64,000 nt of DNA from Aedes albopictus (GCF_035046485.1 NC_085138.1:330580129-330644128); one strand, 5' to 3'. Counted from the stretch's first letter, positions 10,461 to 22,567 are shown. The notes: generated from the letters alone by a model not told the origin. Translations and numbers: made by a program.

Positions 10461-10590
10461 TATCTTCAACATCGCTCTGAAAGTTGTAATGTGATGAACT
10501 GGGCTCAACAGCCAGGATAAGACATGAATTTTGATCAATTTGTACGCTTTGCGGGCGACTGGATATTGTCCCCATAACATTTGAAATGGA

Positions 10591-13590
10591 AGTTTTCTTG
10601 GAAGTTTTGCAAACTTCTATCAACAGAGAATGTTTAATGCTTGCACTACCGTTTCAGAAGCTGAGGATTTAAATATAACATTCTCTTGAGAGTATTTAGA
10701 AAATTAATCAGAAAAGAAATTTTCTATGCTTTGAAATATCACATATTAATCGTTTTGATGTCCACAGCTGTGCAGCACTCAAGTTCCAACGTCGAACTTC
10801 ATCAGCTTTCCTAGACACATCAAACGGTAAAATGGGATTTGCCGCTGCACCCCATCAGCCATCACTCAACGGAAAGCTCGATCGATTGTGATAGTTATAG
10901 TCGTTCGTCTCTAATGCCCTCATCTTATAATTCCATTAGTTGTCTGCCTGCCTGCTCGCGTGGAGCATTATAATTCAATTTTTGACTCTGTCGGCCATGA
11001 CGAAGCTTAATTTTGACTCCCTGATGAACTTTTAGAACAAATTTAGCCAAGGGCAAAGACCTCCCTCCTGTGTCTCTCCACACGGCGTTGGGGTGTGACT
11101 GAAGCAACTGTACATTTCTGTCCATTTTATCTGCTTTTCTTGGAATCATTTCCATGAGGCAGATAATTCCTCAATTATCTACGCTTTGTCCCTATCGAAA
11201 ACCTGTTGACCTACATTCGAGACGACTTCTTCAAGCACACCGTATTTCTTCCAATCGGATTGGAGCCCGGCTAAAGAAGCCATCCCGAAAAGCCGAGACA
11301 TATGTATGCATAACTACCGAGATGCTATGGGCCGATTTCCAATAAAACCAAACACATTAGATTCGATGCGGCAGTCAAGAGGCCAAACAGCGGATTGACG
11401 ACTACGTTACCGGTATCGGCGGATTAGCATCAAGTTGTTTTTTTTTTTTCTCCTCGTGGCACCATGCCACTCACTGACTGAATGGACCTCAGTGGAACTG
11501 CATTGAACAAGATTCCATCGGATTCCATCATGGTCTAGTGGAACCAGAAAAAGCTATCAATTGCCTAAAAATGTGTGCGCGATCATAGGTGTTCTGAAGA
11601 AATGTCTATATTTTTTGTGTTTTGGTTGATCAACGCCAATCGGTAGCTTGACTTTACTTGACGTGTGATGAGGATTATAACGGACCGTAGCTAGTGGTAT
11701 GACACTATAGTGTTTGATCGGTAGTGTATAAGACTAGTAGACAGGTAGTGAAAGGATTCGGATCGTAAAATATAGTCTCAAGTCCAGAATATATTTTTCG
11801 GCAGAGGTTACTTCTACTTCTCAGTTCATAGAATATCATCGAGACTGCCACACAATATCTGATATGAAAAAAGATAATTGGCAAAGATAGCTCTTAGGTA
11901 ACAACTCTCAAAGTCCTTATACATATAATACACAAATGAAGTATTCTGTTCCAAATTGGGGAAAAAAATATATCACCGAAAATATTCTTGTAATACCAAC
12001 CAGATTCAGATAAAACATCGGACGTTATTCTACTCTAATGACAAAATAAATCCAGTAGCCTTTTATTTTTGAATGCTCAGTATTCATTTATATTTCGAAT
12101 AAAAAAATGGAGTTTTCACTTATTTTGGACAGATTTTTGCGTGTATTGATATTGGACACTCGCATTTGATTTCTACACCTTTAACAAAAAGCATCTTTGA
12201 AGATGTCAGTGGCGCGTAAGCCGCTTGAAAGCATTCCCAATCAACTGTATTATTTCACTCTTTTAGAGCAGCTTCCGTTCCGCACTCCATTGACAGACTG
12301 TTCAAAGCTGGTGTCGACGATCATGAAAGCAGATGACTGAGAAGCGGAGCATTATGACCACTTTTGCTACTGCATCATTTTCTTTCTTTTTCCTCCGACA
12401 CACCTCTTCTACCGCCCAAAATCTTTTTTTTTGTGAATGGATTGCTATCGATTGTCTCGCGGATCAAAGGAAGCAAAATGATGATGATGATGATGATGAT
12501 GATGATATAGTTTTCTCACCGAGTGCTTCCTCAACTCCCAAGATGCGCAGTACTGCAACCGACGTCGAAAGGGAAGACCCTGTTTCAATTCAGTGAAAAG
12601 AAAAGCAAAATATTACTGCCGTTCATTGCTGGTATGTTGGAGCATCTGAAAAAAAAAATGCAAGGCGGAAAAAATGATATGGGAAAACGTGGGTTCGCAG
12701 CCGGGGGAGGGAAACAAATGGAAAAGCGGCACGAACCAGAGGAAATCGAAATCGTATTGCTTTCGAGGCTATTATCGATACTTTTGCTTTTATCTGCCGT
12801 TGCGACCCGAGAGGAGATGACGGACTCTATTGAAGTACATATGTACAGTGACTTAGTTACGTGTTCTCACAGGGAGGTGTATCACACGAAAGTGAACGGT
12901 TGTTTTCAGTGAGCTGTGTCTATAAAGATTCTTTGAATTATTCTCAAAATATTTTTTGGGGAATTTAAACCATTGATGAATTTCACAGGACCCTTATAAC
13001 ATATCAGGAAAAAATCTTAAAACATCTTTTATTTAAAATTTACTTTAAAATTTTCCTAGCGATTAAATTGCTGATACAGTGTTATTGCCAAGAATTTTAT
13101 GAAGAAATTATGTTAAAAGATCGAAAATTCCTCCAGAATCACAAATATAAATTGTTCTAATAATTATGAAAGAAATCTATTCTAGATTTCTAGAGATTTC
13201 AAGAACTGCTCCAAGTATTTCACCTCGACTCTCTTAAGGTTTTTGATCATAAAATTTTAGTCGAATTTAAAGACTCCATGAGTTGCACAAGAAACTTATT
13301 TTGAAGCTTTTTTGTCATCCCAGGCAGCAAGGATAACTCAAACAGTGAATTGATACACGGTACCCCTCGATAGCCAAAGCCATCTGCAAAACTCCAACTC
13401 TTGGAAAGTTCACCCATAATATATCTAAATCCCATTGTATCGCGATTCCCCATGGGTGGATATTATCCAGTGAATTCGCCTCAAGCACTCTCCCTCCAAT
13501 CCAACGCAGCAACAATTGTCGGCGAGGCAAGTTATACCTTGTGATCTTAACCATTCCGGGGGATCCTGAGGATTGGTCGCTACTCACTTT
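10591..13590. other. Unassigned non-coding stretch
   Basis: I recognise no protein domain. ORFs at 10925-11155 (minus, 76 codons), 12333-12596 and 12523-12912 (plus) are short and partly low-complexity. Poly-T runs (near 11435 and 12425) and AT-rich blocks dominate. This is one of the less repetitive parts of the window and could be host intergenic DNA. Confidence 0.4.
12478..12506 (+). repeat. (ATG)n microsatellite
   Basis: About nine ATG/GAT units in tandem. It produces an artefactual Asp run in one forward frame. Confidence 0.9.
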
Positions 13591-13748
13591 TGGCGGACAA
13601 GGGGCCGCCATCCGAAGATGACAAACGTACCCGTCGGATAGTAAAGGAAATAGCGAAACGCGTTTCAAATAGGTTTGAGACCGGCTTTTTGTGGCTCCTT
13701 GATCTCGTGGAATTTCCAAATAGTTTACCAGTCTGAGGTTTTCCCATA

Positions 13749-13848
13749 TGTAGCAGGCTGTGCTTAGGATGACATTGGCTGAACAAACAATAAACATCAC
13801 TTCTGTATCAGACTCCAAACTACGAACAGTGTTTTATACAATACTACA
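13749..13848 (+). repeat. 5' LTR (100 bp)
   Basis: Begins TGTAGCAGGCTG and ends ATACTACA; AATAAA lies near 13790. Identical to 17461-17560. Confidence 0.88.
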
Positions 13849-13849
13849 T

Positions 13850-13866
13850 TGGCGACGAGGATGGGA
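13850..13866 (+). promoter_or_regulatory. Putative primer-binding site
   Basis: TGGCGACGAGGATGGGA begins two bases after the LTR. It starts with TGG, complementary to a tRNA CCA end. The primer tRNA cannot be named from sequence alone. Confidence 0.6.
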
Positions 13867-15488
13867 TCCCGGAATCTCACGATGCTGTGTTTTCTTAATT
13901 GAGGGGAAGTATTAACCTGTATTAACTATAATTTGTGTAAACAATAATTAAACGGATTTTTTTGCAGCAATGATCAACACTGTGCTATGCGCGACCCGTG
14001 GAGGGACCGAGTTAGCCATTCGAGGGAGATGTACAGGTGGTAGGTAGTCCAACAAGCGTAACAGATGATTACTGGCACGTACAGAGGCCTTATTAGGATG
14101 AATGATGGTGATGTGACCTGATAGTGGTAGAACTATTTAATTGAAGATTTGAAGTCAATGGATAATGTTGATCGTGGTAAGAAATCAGGTGAGTAAATTT
14201 GTAATTAATTTAGACTACACAAACAGTTACGGAAAGAATCTGATTCAGTTGATCTACCGCAAAATGGAGTTTGCCACAATTTCATTTTTTTGGATAGCAT
14301 AGTGGATAGTGGAAAGACTACTACATAAAAGGAAATTTGCAGAAAAAAATATTCCTTTACGTTCTTCTATACGTACAGTGTGCTATCCTAGCCGGTGCAT
14401 GTTTTGGTTTGTCATTTTTCTGGAGTAGTTTGGTGGACACAAGAAACTTTTCCTAAGCTGTCAGAGGACATACGGTTGATAAGCTGCATAGAAAAAAAAC
14501 ACGAGTTTACTTTGATTTATACAGAGCGACCGTGGACATCTCATATTATTTTCCAAGGCAAAATAGTTGTGACAGTAACATTAAAGAGCGCTGAGACTGA
14601 TTTTATACACGCATATAAAATATTCACATTAGTTTGTTTATATACGATGCTGATTAAAACAGCGTTACGTTGAGTAGAAGTACTGAGCCATGTATGAAAA
14701 AAGCAGTTTTCATAAATGAATATTTTCTACTGGTTTGTCTTCACATGTATGGATAAGATACTGTTAGAATGTCTTGTATCTTAGATAACCATCAAGTATT
14801 TTATTTGTGTTTATCAACAACTGACTTACGAAAGCACGGAAATATTACTCCAAAGCTACGAACTTTCAAATAGTTTGCTTGCGATGTTTAGTAGTTTTAA
14901 TTTTGAAACAAGGTTCCTTAAGGTAGATCAATACTATTCAAAATTGATTTGTTAAGGGATGTAGCGATCTGTATTTCTAGCATTCTCATTACTACGTTAT
15001 TACAAATTACTAGTAGATATGCATGGATCATCGATTTGTATCGATAGTTGAATGGATTAATTGTCAGAACTGAGAAGTTCATCACACAACTTACTTTTAA
15101 TAACAGTAAATTTATGAAGAGAACTTTCCAGGAAATTATTTCTCATATTGATATATAGTCGCTAATCAGTAAAAACAAAATATCATAAATGTTTGATGCA
15201 CAGTAATAAATGGAAAATGAATAGCTCAAATCATCATGAAAAAAAAAATGTGGTTGTATACATTTTAGCTTGAATTTGATGTGACAACCAAAAACGGACA
15301 CGGAAATGGTTTACTGCTTATTATTGAGAGTAAGATTCCATTGTTATTGTTTTGTGGAAATAAGGAATAGAAATTTGTTGCGTCGAAAAAAAAATATATG
15401 CATATAAAAAAAAGTTCTTTTTTTTTGAAAATTTTCTAATTTTTGTCCTGTTTTGATGAATGTTGAATTATAATTGAAAGATATATGT

Positions 15489-15785
15489 GCCCATATAACC
15501 GAAGCGGTAAGCACACGAACGTGTTCTTCAAGACCATGCTGATGGTGACGGATTCAATTCCAGGTCGATCCAAGAATGTTTCGTAATGTATATTTCCTCA
15601 ACTTCCTTTGACATGGAGTGTCTTTTAATTTGCCACAGGATATATAAATTCAAAATGGTTATTGACAGAGAAAAACCTTGGAGAAAACTCTCAGTGAATA
15701 ACTTGGAAGTGCTCATAGAGCACTAATTTGAGAAGCAGGATTGATCCTAGTGCAGACGTTACGCCAATAAGAGGAAAGGCGAAAA
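15489..15785 (+). mobile_element. tRNA-derived SINE (Feilai-like)
   Basis: A pol III type A-box region (ATAACCGAAGCGGTAAGCAC) and a B-box-like GGATTCAATTCC about 50 bases on form a tRNA-like head. A body follows that ends near GACGTTACGCCAATAAGAGG. I recognise this architecture and tail from memory as the Aedes Feilai type, without a database check. It is nested in the LTR element and is diverged. Confidence 0.65.
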
Positions 15786-16103
15786 TCAAAATTTTAAGGC
15801 TTTATGTGACCGAGAAAAAAAAAATTAAAAATATACATTACTGGAAAAGAAAGGATTTAGTTTTGGACAAGACTGTCAATAATATTTGGGCTCGGTCTGC
15901 CAGCAAACTTCATATTCATAGATGAAAGTGAAGAAAATCAAATCATAATGTTTGATCGATGATTTGATAAAAGCACTTGAGATCCAGTTCTCATCACGAA
16001 ATAAAAAAAAAATAGTGTATAGATTTCTAGGGAAAGTCTAGAGTTTAAGCCAATGGAAGCCAATGGAAGCCAAAAAAAAAGACCAAATGTAGGGGATCGA
16101 TCC

Positions 16104-16830
16104 CAGTCCATTTGGAAATCCAGTCTACCATGAAATGAAGGAAGTGAAGCTTCAGTCCATCTGTGGTAAAGGGATGTGCAAAGGAAACTATACGTTTCAG
16201 TCTGAGAGAAAAAAGACCAGATGAAGGAGATTCGTCTCAGTCCATTTGGCAATCCAGTCTATCATGAGATGGAGGAAGTGAATCTTCAGTCCGTCCATGA
16301 TAAAGGGAAACGCAAAGGAAACTAAAAGTTTCAGTCTGCATTGAAAAGACCAGATGAAGGAGATTCGTCTCAGTCCATTTGGCAATCCAGTCTATCATGA
16401 GATGGAGGAAGTGAATCTTCAGTCCGTCCATGATAAAGGGAAATGCAAAGGAAACTAAAAGTTTCAGTCTGCATTGAAAAGGCCAGATGAAGGAGATTCG
16501 TCTCAGTCCATTTGGCAATCCAGTCTATCATGGGATGGAGGAAGTGAATCTTCAGTCCGTCCATGATAAAGGGAAACGCAAAGGAGACTAAAAGTTTCAG
16601 TCTGCATTGAAAAGACCAGATGAAGGAGATTCGTCTCAGTCCATTTGGCAATCCAGTCTATCATGAGATGGAGGAAGTAAATCTTCAGTCCGTCCATGAT
16701 AAAGGGATAAGCAAAGAAAAAAAGGTTTGAGTCCGCATTGAAAAAATAAGATGAAGGAGACTCGTCGCAGTCTATTTGACAATCTGGTATAACATGTGAT
16801 GTAGGAAGATTATTATCTTCGGTCCACCAC
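16104..16830. repeat. Tandem array, ~133-bp unit, about six copies
   Basis: Copies start with CAGTCCATTTGG (or a variant) at 16104, 16238, 16371, 16504, 16637 and 16768, spaced 134, 133, 133, 133 and 131 bp. The central copies are nearly identical; the outer ones are diverged. The minus-strand ORFs across it share a peptide, but a 133-bp unit shifts frame at each copy, so coding is unlikely. It lies entirely within the non-autonomous LTR element. Confidence 0.92.
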
Positions 16831-17460
16831 ATTTGGTGTTAAACAAATATTTAGAATTTATACGAATACTTAAATAACAGTATTTTAAGTCTCATTTCAG
16901 AACAAAATATGCAAATTATAGATTGTAGGTCACAGCTGCTTGAAATAGTTACTCCGACAAATGGAACAACATGTCAACATAGCAGAGAAGGAATTGGTAT
17001 GTACACCATGTGTTGGGATAGGAAAGAGAAGGAAAGTATGGAAGTAAAAAGCTAAGTATTGATATGGTTTTTAAAATAAATATAAATAATTTCATGCACA
17101 TTTCCAACTACATTTAGGTTGAAATTGACAACTACCTCAGTAGGATGGATCACGTAGTTTGTGGATGGTCTATCAAACTAAATTTCCTTTTGTTGCTGTA
17201 AACGCCAAAATTGGATTTCCAGGACAACTCTCTACTCTTGGGAGAATTATCAATCTTATATAGGATTTACTGAACGGCAACGCACGGAAACGAGAAAACT
17301 GAAATTCAACGGTTTAAAATTGTACCATCAAGAAATTGTGAAACTTTCTTTAAACAAGTATTGTATCACAAACAGAAGATTTTTAGGAGTCATTTGAAAC
17401 TCAAATTTAAATGACTTAGGTCTAGAACATTGTTCAAATTTTAATAAAGTTGAGGAAAGA

Positions 17461-17560
17461 TGTAGCAGGCTGTGCTTAGGATGACATTGGCTGAACAAAC
17501 AATAAACATCACTTCTGTATCAGACTCCAAACTACGAACAGTGTTTTATACAATACTACA
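17461..17560 (+). repeat. 3' LTR (100 bp)
   Basis: Identical to the 5' LTR and followed by the CCATA duplication at 17561-17565. Confidence 0.88.
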
Positions 17561-17815
17561 CCATAGTATGATTCAAAGCCTGGAATGTTTCGAAAAAAGT
17601 AGGAAGATAGACCCATGGATTGCAAGAAAGTGTTCAGCGGCAGATCAGCGAGTATCCACATCAAGGTGTGGATTCGTGGTAGCATGGCTAGTGTCATTAA
17701 GAATTTGGATGCATCGTGCTGAGAAGCGCGGTTTCGGTTCTCTCCGCTGCTATGAGGAAAAGTTATTGGCTGTGCCACTGGGCTTCACTTCCATACAAAT
17801 TTCTCAGAGTACTGG

Positions 17816-19710
17816 CAGGGTTGTTAACGTTAATCAACGATTAACGCCGTTAACGTTAATTTTCGCTCATATCAACGTTAACGACGTTGCGTTGATTTTT
17901 TTGGCAATTAACGTTAACGTCAACGGAATGCGTTAAATTAACGTTAACGATTATCGTTAATGCTAGCGTTACTTCATGTGATGAGAAAAAAATAACATCT
18001 GAATTCCCTTGGAGGTGATCATAGTAGCCATCCATGTGTCAAAAATTTTCTCCTTCATTTCAAGGAATCTTTATCACAGACCGGCCATGTCCAGTCAGCA
18101 CGGTTGCTGAAATAAACTTCTACAATCTTCCAAGATATGTTTTTTTTCTGAAAATCTAGGGGATTTTGGCATAGAGGACAGCAGAATCATTTATCGATTA
18201 AATCTCTCCGGTCACCAGTGACTTTTTTGTGTTCTACTGCACTCAAACACGGAAAACAATGCAAGCTGATGTAAGTAGCAAGATTTTCTACTCCATCCTT
18301 TTTCCTTCTTTTTTAATTTTCTTGGTGTAACGCCCCCACTGGAATATAGCCTGCTTTTCAGCAGTGTTCTATGGACACTTCCTCAGTTACATGTTAACTA
18401 AGCGCTTTCTCTGCCAATGAGCATTTTGCATGTGTATATCGTGCAGCAGGCGCGAAGACACTCTATGCCCAAAGAAGTCAAGGAAAATTCCTGGATCGAC
18501 CAAAATCGAATTTGTCACTCTCAGCATGATCATGCTGAATACCCACGCCTTTACGGCTGTGGCTTTATGGGCTTTACAATAACCCACTGTTGGTGATATT
18601 GGACGCAGAGACTTAATTTCTTATACAGTGAGGTAGGGTATTGGAAAAGTAGCAAGACTGAATTTACCCTTTATTGAAATTATTTTAATGATGGTTTAAA
18701 TATTTTGAATCATTAAATACGTACGAATTAATTCTAGTTGTTTCATCAGCTTTTTTCTCTAATGCCTTTAAATTTACCAAGCTCGCTGTAATTTCATCAC
18801 ACCACCCATGAACAAGCGCCCACATTAGTGGACTAATAACTCTTCGCGCACTAGGCAAAGTTCCAATAGTCGCTTAAAGAGTTGCCACATATAATGTTGG
18901 GTTAGCTAATGGGGCATGAAAGCGAATGTTTGGTCAACAAAATGCATAGTTAAATTAAGCTTTCAAAACAACTAGGAGTAAAAAAACATTTGAAATTTTT
19001 GAATGATTCAAAATATATTCCTTGGATGATTGCTTTGTAAATTTATGGGAGATAAAAAACTTTGACCGTGGAAATGATATTTTCAACATGTTTATCACTT
19101 AACATATAGAATTCTCTGTATTTTCCATTATTTCATAGAAAAGGCATATGAATTTTATATTTTTAAATTTCATAATTCTTGGAACCTGTGCCACTTACAG
19201 TCACTCTTTTACCTAAATGTGCAACTTAAGCTCCCCCTAATTGTCTGTTTAAAAAAACCTGATATCTCCCAAAGGCAATCATTAAAAGATTAATCGAAGG
19301 TTCTTCCAGTTCTTGTTTACTATCCAGAATGTGTTCCATGAATAGTTACCAGAAACGTATTACAAATTTACTAGATATTATTTAACAGAATCGGTAAAAG
19401 CTCTTGCAGAATTCCCACTTTTTGCCTGAATTCCGTAGAAATATCTTCAAAGATGTCCGCCACAAGCTTTTCGCATATTATGCTGAGTGCTACCAATTGA
19501 TTAAAATGGGTTATTTTGGATGATGGCTGATCCCAAAATACAGAAATTAACGGAAGATTAACGGAGTCGTTAACGTTAAATCAACGCTCTGCGTTAACGT
19601 TAACGTTGATCAACGATCCTGAAAAATCAACGGAAGAATCGTTGATCGTTACAATTAACGTTAACGAATTAACGTAACGGCGTTAATCGTTGATTAATGT
19701 TAACAACCCT
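17816..19710. mobile_element. hAT-like element with AACGTTAA-rich ends
   Basis: Both ends read CAGGGTTGTTAAC followed by about 46 bp of inverted repeat with a mismatch and a gap. The flank GTACTGG occurs on both sides (17809-17815, 19711-19717), consistent with a hAT target duplication of 7-8 bp. Each end is packed with GTTAACGTTAA-type palindromes (about 17825-17965 and 19550-19705). The 1.6-kb interior shows no transposase. It interrupts the Bel/Pao relic. Confidence 0.8.
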
Positions 19711-19990
19711 GTACTGGACCTGCTGATTCCTCTCGCTATGGTGTTGTGCATATTATTGAAAATGTTCCACCAGCTCAGAATTCGCCAGAAAAACGCTCAA
19801 GTCCAACGGCTCCTCTAGAGGGAGCATTCTCCGTGATCAGTCAGAGCGTTCGTAATAGGTAGCAGTACCTTTGAGACCACATGCTGTCCCTGACAGTAAG
19901 GACACGAAGCGGACTTTCCGGAGGCAGTACATGAGAACGTCCATTTGGTAGAATCCATTTCGGTAAAATAGATTTAAGTTTATCTATTTA

Positions 19991-20113
19991 CAGTGACCCC
20001 ACACCGATGAATCACCTTAATTTTGTGCACTATTTATGAATCGCCATGTTGATCAAATGAGCGATCCATAAACTGTGGTCATTTTTGCCGATTCATAAAT
20101 TGTGGGGTCACTG
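19991..20113. mobile_element. TA-target MITE, second copy
   Basis: Same family as 3117-3240 in opposite orientation, with CAGTGACCCCACA termini and TA at 19989-19990 and 20114-20115. Confidence 0.85.
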
Positions 20114-20115
20114 TA

Positions 20116-20500
20116 GCTGGAATGGAATTTTTTGTGTTCAGAACAGTTGGAGAAATATTAAGGGATAAGGTTAAAACGCCATTGAAATTTCCGTTTTGGT
20201 TGCGACTGTGATGGAATGTAACTTGCTTTCAATGGTGATCGATCAATCGCGAGATGTCAAACTCCAGTGCGGTAAAATTCCGGAAGGGTTTTTCCACAGT
20301 AACCGAATACCAACCGTTAACTGCTGCGAGGGAAAATTCATTCCGCTGGACAACCTTTGTTCAACAGAACACATTGGACGAAGAATCTCGTTGGACGAAA
20401 TTAAATAGCAGTATTTGAATTTTGTCGAGACTGAAAAAGCCATTTTCAAGTTTGAAATTTCCTTGACCCTTCACCTGAAAGCAATGATTCAAATTCGATT
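20116..20500. other. Unassigned sequence
   Basis: A 70-codon forward ORF (20196-20408) has no recognisable domain. Nothing else is identified. Confidence 0.35.
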
Positions 20501-21360
20501 TTCAAAATATGTATGCCACCTTAAACTCCCTCAAAACCTTTTGCAGTGCCCTTGAGACCCTCGCTGAACTCGCTGAAATTCCTCTGAAACTTTCAGAAAT
20601 GCCTCCGAAACCCTTGAAACCCCTGAGGCAGAATTGTGAAATGTCAAAAAAGGTCATTTGTTTATTTTCCTATTTCACTGCCCCCAGCATCGTTCATCGA
20701 CGATATCGTTAACTCACTATAAGTGATCAACTTTACTGAAGGTTTGTGTTCATGGAAATTTGCATTAGAAATTTGCAGTAGAATTGGAAAATGCCATGAC
20801 ATTTTTCCATGACATTTTCGTGACATTTTACAAACCTGCCCTAGGGGTCCTGTAATATACCTGGAACCCTTTTTAGCAACTCGGTAACTCCTCCGAATCC
20901 CGTTGAAAACTTTCAAAAATGTCACAAAAACGCCCTGAAACCCGCACGGACTCCTGAAAATCCTTTGAAGCTTCCTAAAATGCCACCAAAACTCTATGAA
21001 ACACCTCAGACCCCATGTAACACACCTGAAACTTTAACAAACCTTCGAAAATGCCCCTGTCATGTCTCTGAAACTCGATAAAATTTCTCTGAAATTTCCT
21101 GATATACCACTGAAAATCCCTTGAAACCTTCTCAAAAACCCAAGTAACGCTCATGAGATCCTCAGAAACTCCCGAAAACGCTCCTGTAAGGCTTCAAAAC
21201 CTCCTTAACCTTCGAGCGATCGCGCTGTTGTATTTTGTACAACACGTTGAAAAAATCTCGCTTTTTGTACTCAGCATTGGCGTGGTGCCGACGCAGGTAG
21301 TCAACCGCGCGAGTTACGGAAGGTTAAAATCCTCTTAAACATCCTGAAAAGCATATTAGA
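20500..21360. repeat. Degenerate CCTGAAAC-type repeats
   Basis: Short, strongly diverged units built on CCTGAAACYYC recur with irregular spacing (for example CCTCTGAAACTTTCAGAAATGCCTCCGAAACCC-like runs). There is no coding capacity. It is similar in style to, but different in unit from, the GAATTCC arrays elsewhere in the window. Confidence 0.65.
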
Positions 21361-21790
21361 ACCCCCAAGACCCCTTGGGATCTAACGTAACGACCCCGAG
21401 AGCATACTTTTAGCTAGAACAGCATTGAAGTTGATTTCTCGTTGTTTAGTATTTATTGCTAAATTTTCAATTGTTTTTTTTGATGATTTTCAATTGGGTA
21501 TTTTTCTAATTTTTTATCGAAAAATCGGATTTATTTATGGAAAATTTAAACTTCTTTCATAAGAAAAAATGTACTAATTTATTGCATTTATTGAATTATT
21601 CGTGGAAATTCCGACATTCTTTATTGCTCGAAAATCAATTATTTGAGGGAAATTTTGATTTATTTATACACTTATGGATTTGTTTATGGAAATTCTGTAG
21701 TTTATTATTGCTCCAACCCCTACTTTTTATTGGCAATTTTTGATTTTGTTGTGGAAAATTATCACTTTTTTATGAGTCGTTTATATTTTA
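21360..21790. other. AT-rich low-complexity stretch
   Basis: Recurring TTTATTG / GAAAATT motifs give spurious ORFs in several frames. I see no gene. Confidence 0.6.
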
Positions 21791-21799
21791 GCCATTTTC

Positions 21800-22125
21800 A
21801 CTTAACTAGTAGATCATCACCTACCAAAGGTGGCTCCTAGATTCACGTCTTACCCTACCCTACTAACAAATACTCCTTCCCGAGACAACCGTAGGGATGC
21901 TGTGGATTCAACGGTTTCTAGTAGCAACGATTGTCAAACTAACATTCCTTCCCGTTTCCGATGACCGTAAGGACGTGGCTGGCACCGTAATGGACTTTTC
22001 AAATGTTAAACTCTCGACTTGTGCACATTAAGAATGGTAGTTTGTTCCAAGCTTCACATTCAATTGTTCTGGTCAATCGCGGAGTAACAACTACGATGTG
22101 TACGATTATCTTTGCTTTGCATTGA
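21800..22125 (+). mobile_element. 5'-truncated LINE 3' end (same family as 54086-55314)
   Basis: Collinear with about 54985-55314: the blocks CTTACCCTACCC, GATGACCGTAAGGACGTGGC, TGTTCTGGTCAATC and CGGAGTAACAACTACGA occur in order. It ends near a TTTGCTTTGC tail. This is a diverged 3'-end copy without coding sequence. Confidence 0.7.
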
Positions 22126-22422
22126 CGACAATTCTGACACCGAAGAGGATCGCACTGGAAGTGACGGAGGTGTATGCTCGTGGAGGTTTCAGCATCCGGA
22201 ATTGACAATTTAATTCGGAAGTTCTTCTGCAACAGGTCGGGGAACCCAAAAGAGATAACCAAAGGCAATAAGCATCGACACCAAAAAGCGAAGCGGAACG
22301 AAAATGGGGCCTTTTATGGCTATCAATGGCAGATGTCATTTTTTTTTGCCAACAATCGGCAGTTTGAAAGTATTGCTCTAACAAAGCGGACCTTCCTGCG
22401 TTGTCATGAGCACCCAGTCAAC

Positions 22423-22567
22423 ACACACGATCGCATATGATGTTTAATAAGGATACTAAAGTGGAAGCGATATGCGTACACTTTACATGCGGCTCAATGG
22501 AAGCATGTACGCATATGGCCTCCAATTTAGCATCCTATTCAACATCATATAAGACTTCGTGTTAGCT
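22423..22567. mobile_element. Palindromic MITE
   Basis: Two arms of about 60 bp (22423-22484 and 22505-22567) are imperfect reverse complements, sharing ATATGATGTT and CATATGCGTACA. The loop is short. The target duplication is not clear. Confidence 0.65.

Larger units (their letters stand above)
8640..10590 (+). pseudogene. LINE RT relic broken by MITEs
   Basis: Three blocks belong to the LINE type also present at 56.7-59.4 kb. 8640-8783 encodes the block around W-K-E-G-I-I with the following H-K-K. 9312-9475 encodes G-F-I-D-G ... T-T-D-Q-I-F-T followed by the motif A block F-I-D-F-K ... Y-D-S-I-D. 10463-10590 encodes the A-L ... L-N-S block before the catalytic FADD region. Stops and frameshifts are frequent, and RT motif B is deleted. 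Insertions at 8784-9044 and 9478-10460 separate the blocks; 9045-9311 is unassigned. Confidence 0.7.
13749..17560 (+). mobile_element. Non-autonomous LTR retrotransposon with identical 100-bp LTRs
   Basis: Two LTRs of 100 bp, identical at every position I compared, flank a 3.6-kb interior. The 5-bp duplication CCATA lies outside (13744-13748 and 17561-17565). A primer-binding-like TGGCGACGAGGATGGGA follows the 5' LTR, and a purine-rich AGTTGAGGAAAGA precedes the 3' LTR. No gag or pol domain is visible; ORFs are short. The interior carries a SINE (15489-15785) and a 133-bp tandem array (16104-16830). The structure fits a LARD-like parasite of an autonomous element. Identical LTRs imply recent insertion, or conversion. 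Confidence 0.85.
13590..19950 (+). pseudogene. Bel/Pao reverse transcriptase relic, split twice
   Basis: Three pieces encode consecutive parts of a Bel/Pao pol. 13590-13743 has the R-F-E-T-G-F-L-W block that opens the RT region. 17566-17808 continues with L-E-C-F-E-K and I-S-E-Y blocks in shifted frames. 19712-19950 has M-F-H-Q-L-R-I-R, typical of the RT core after motif A, followed by a degraded F-x-T-T-C-C-P block equivalent to the usual F-G-A-T-C-S-P. Stops and frameshifts are present throughout. A non-autonomous LTR element (13749-17560) and a hAT-like element (17816-19710) separate the pieces. The relic predates both insertions. Confidence 0.7.

Noticed and set aside
12333..12912. Two overlapping ORFs of 87 and 129 codons
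   Set aside because: One contains an Asp run from an (ATG)n microsatellite; neither has a domain or plausible composition.
16197..16832. Four overlapping minus-strand ORFs of 93-109 codons sharing a start and most residues
   Set aside because: They are produced by a 133-bp tandem repeat; the unit length is not a multiple of three, so the peptide shifts frame from copy to copy.
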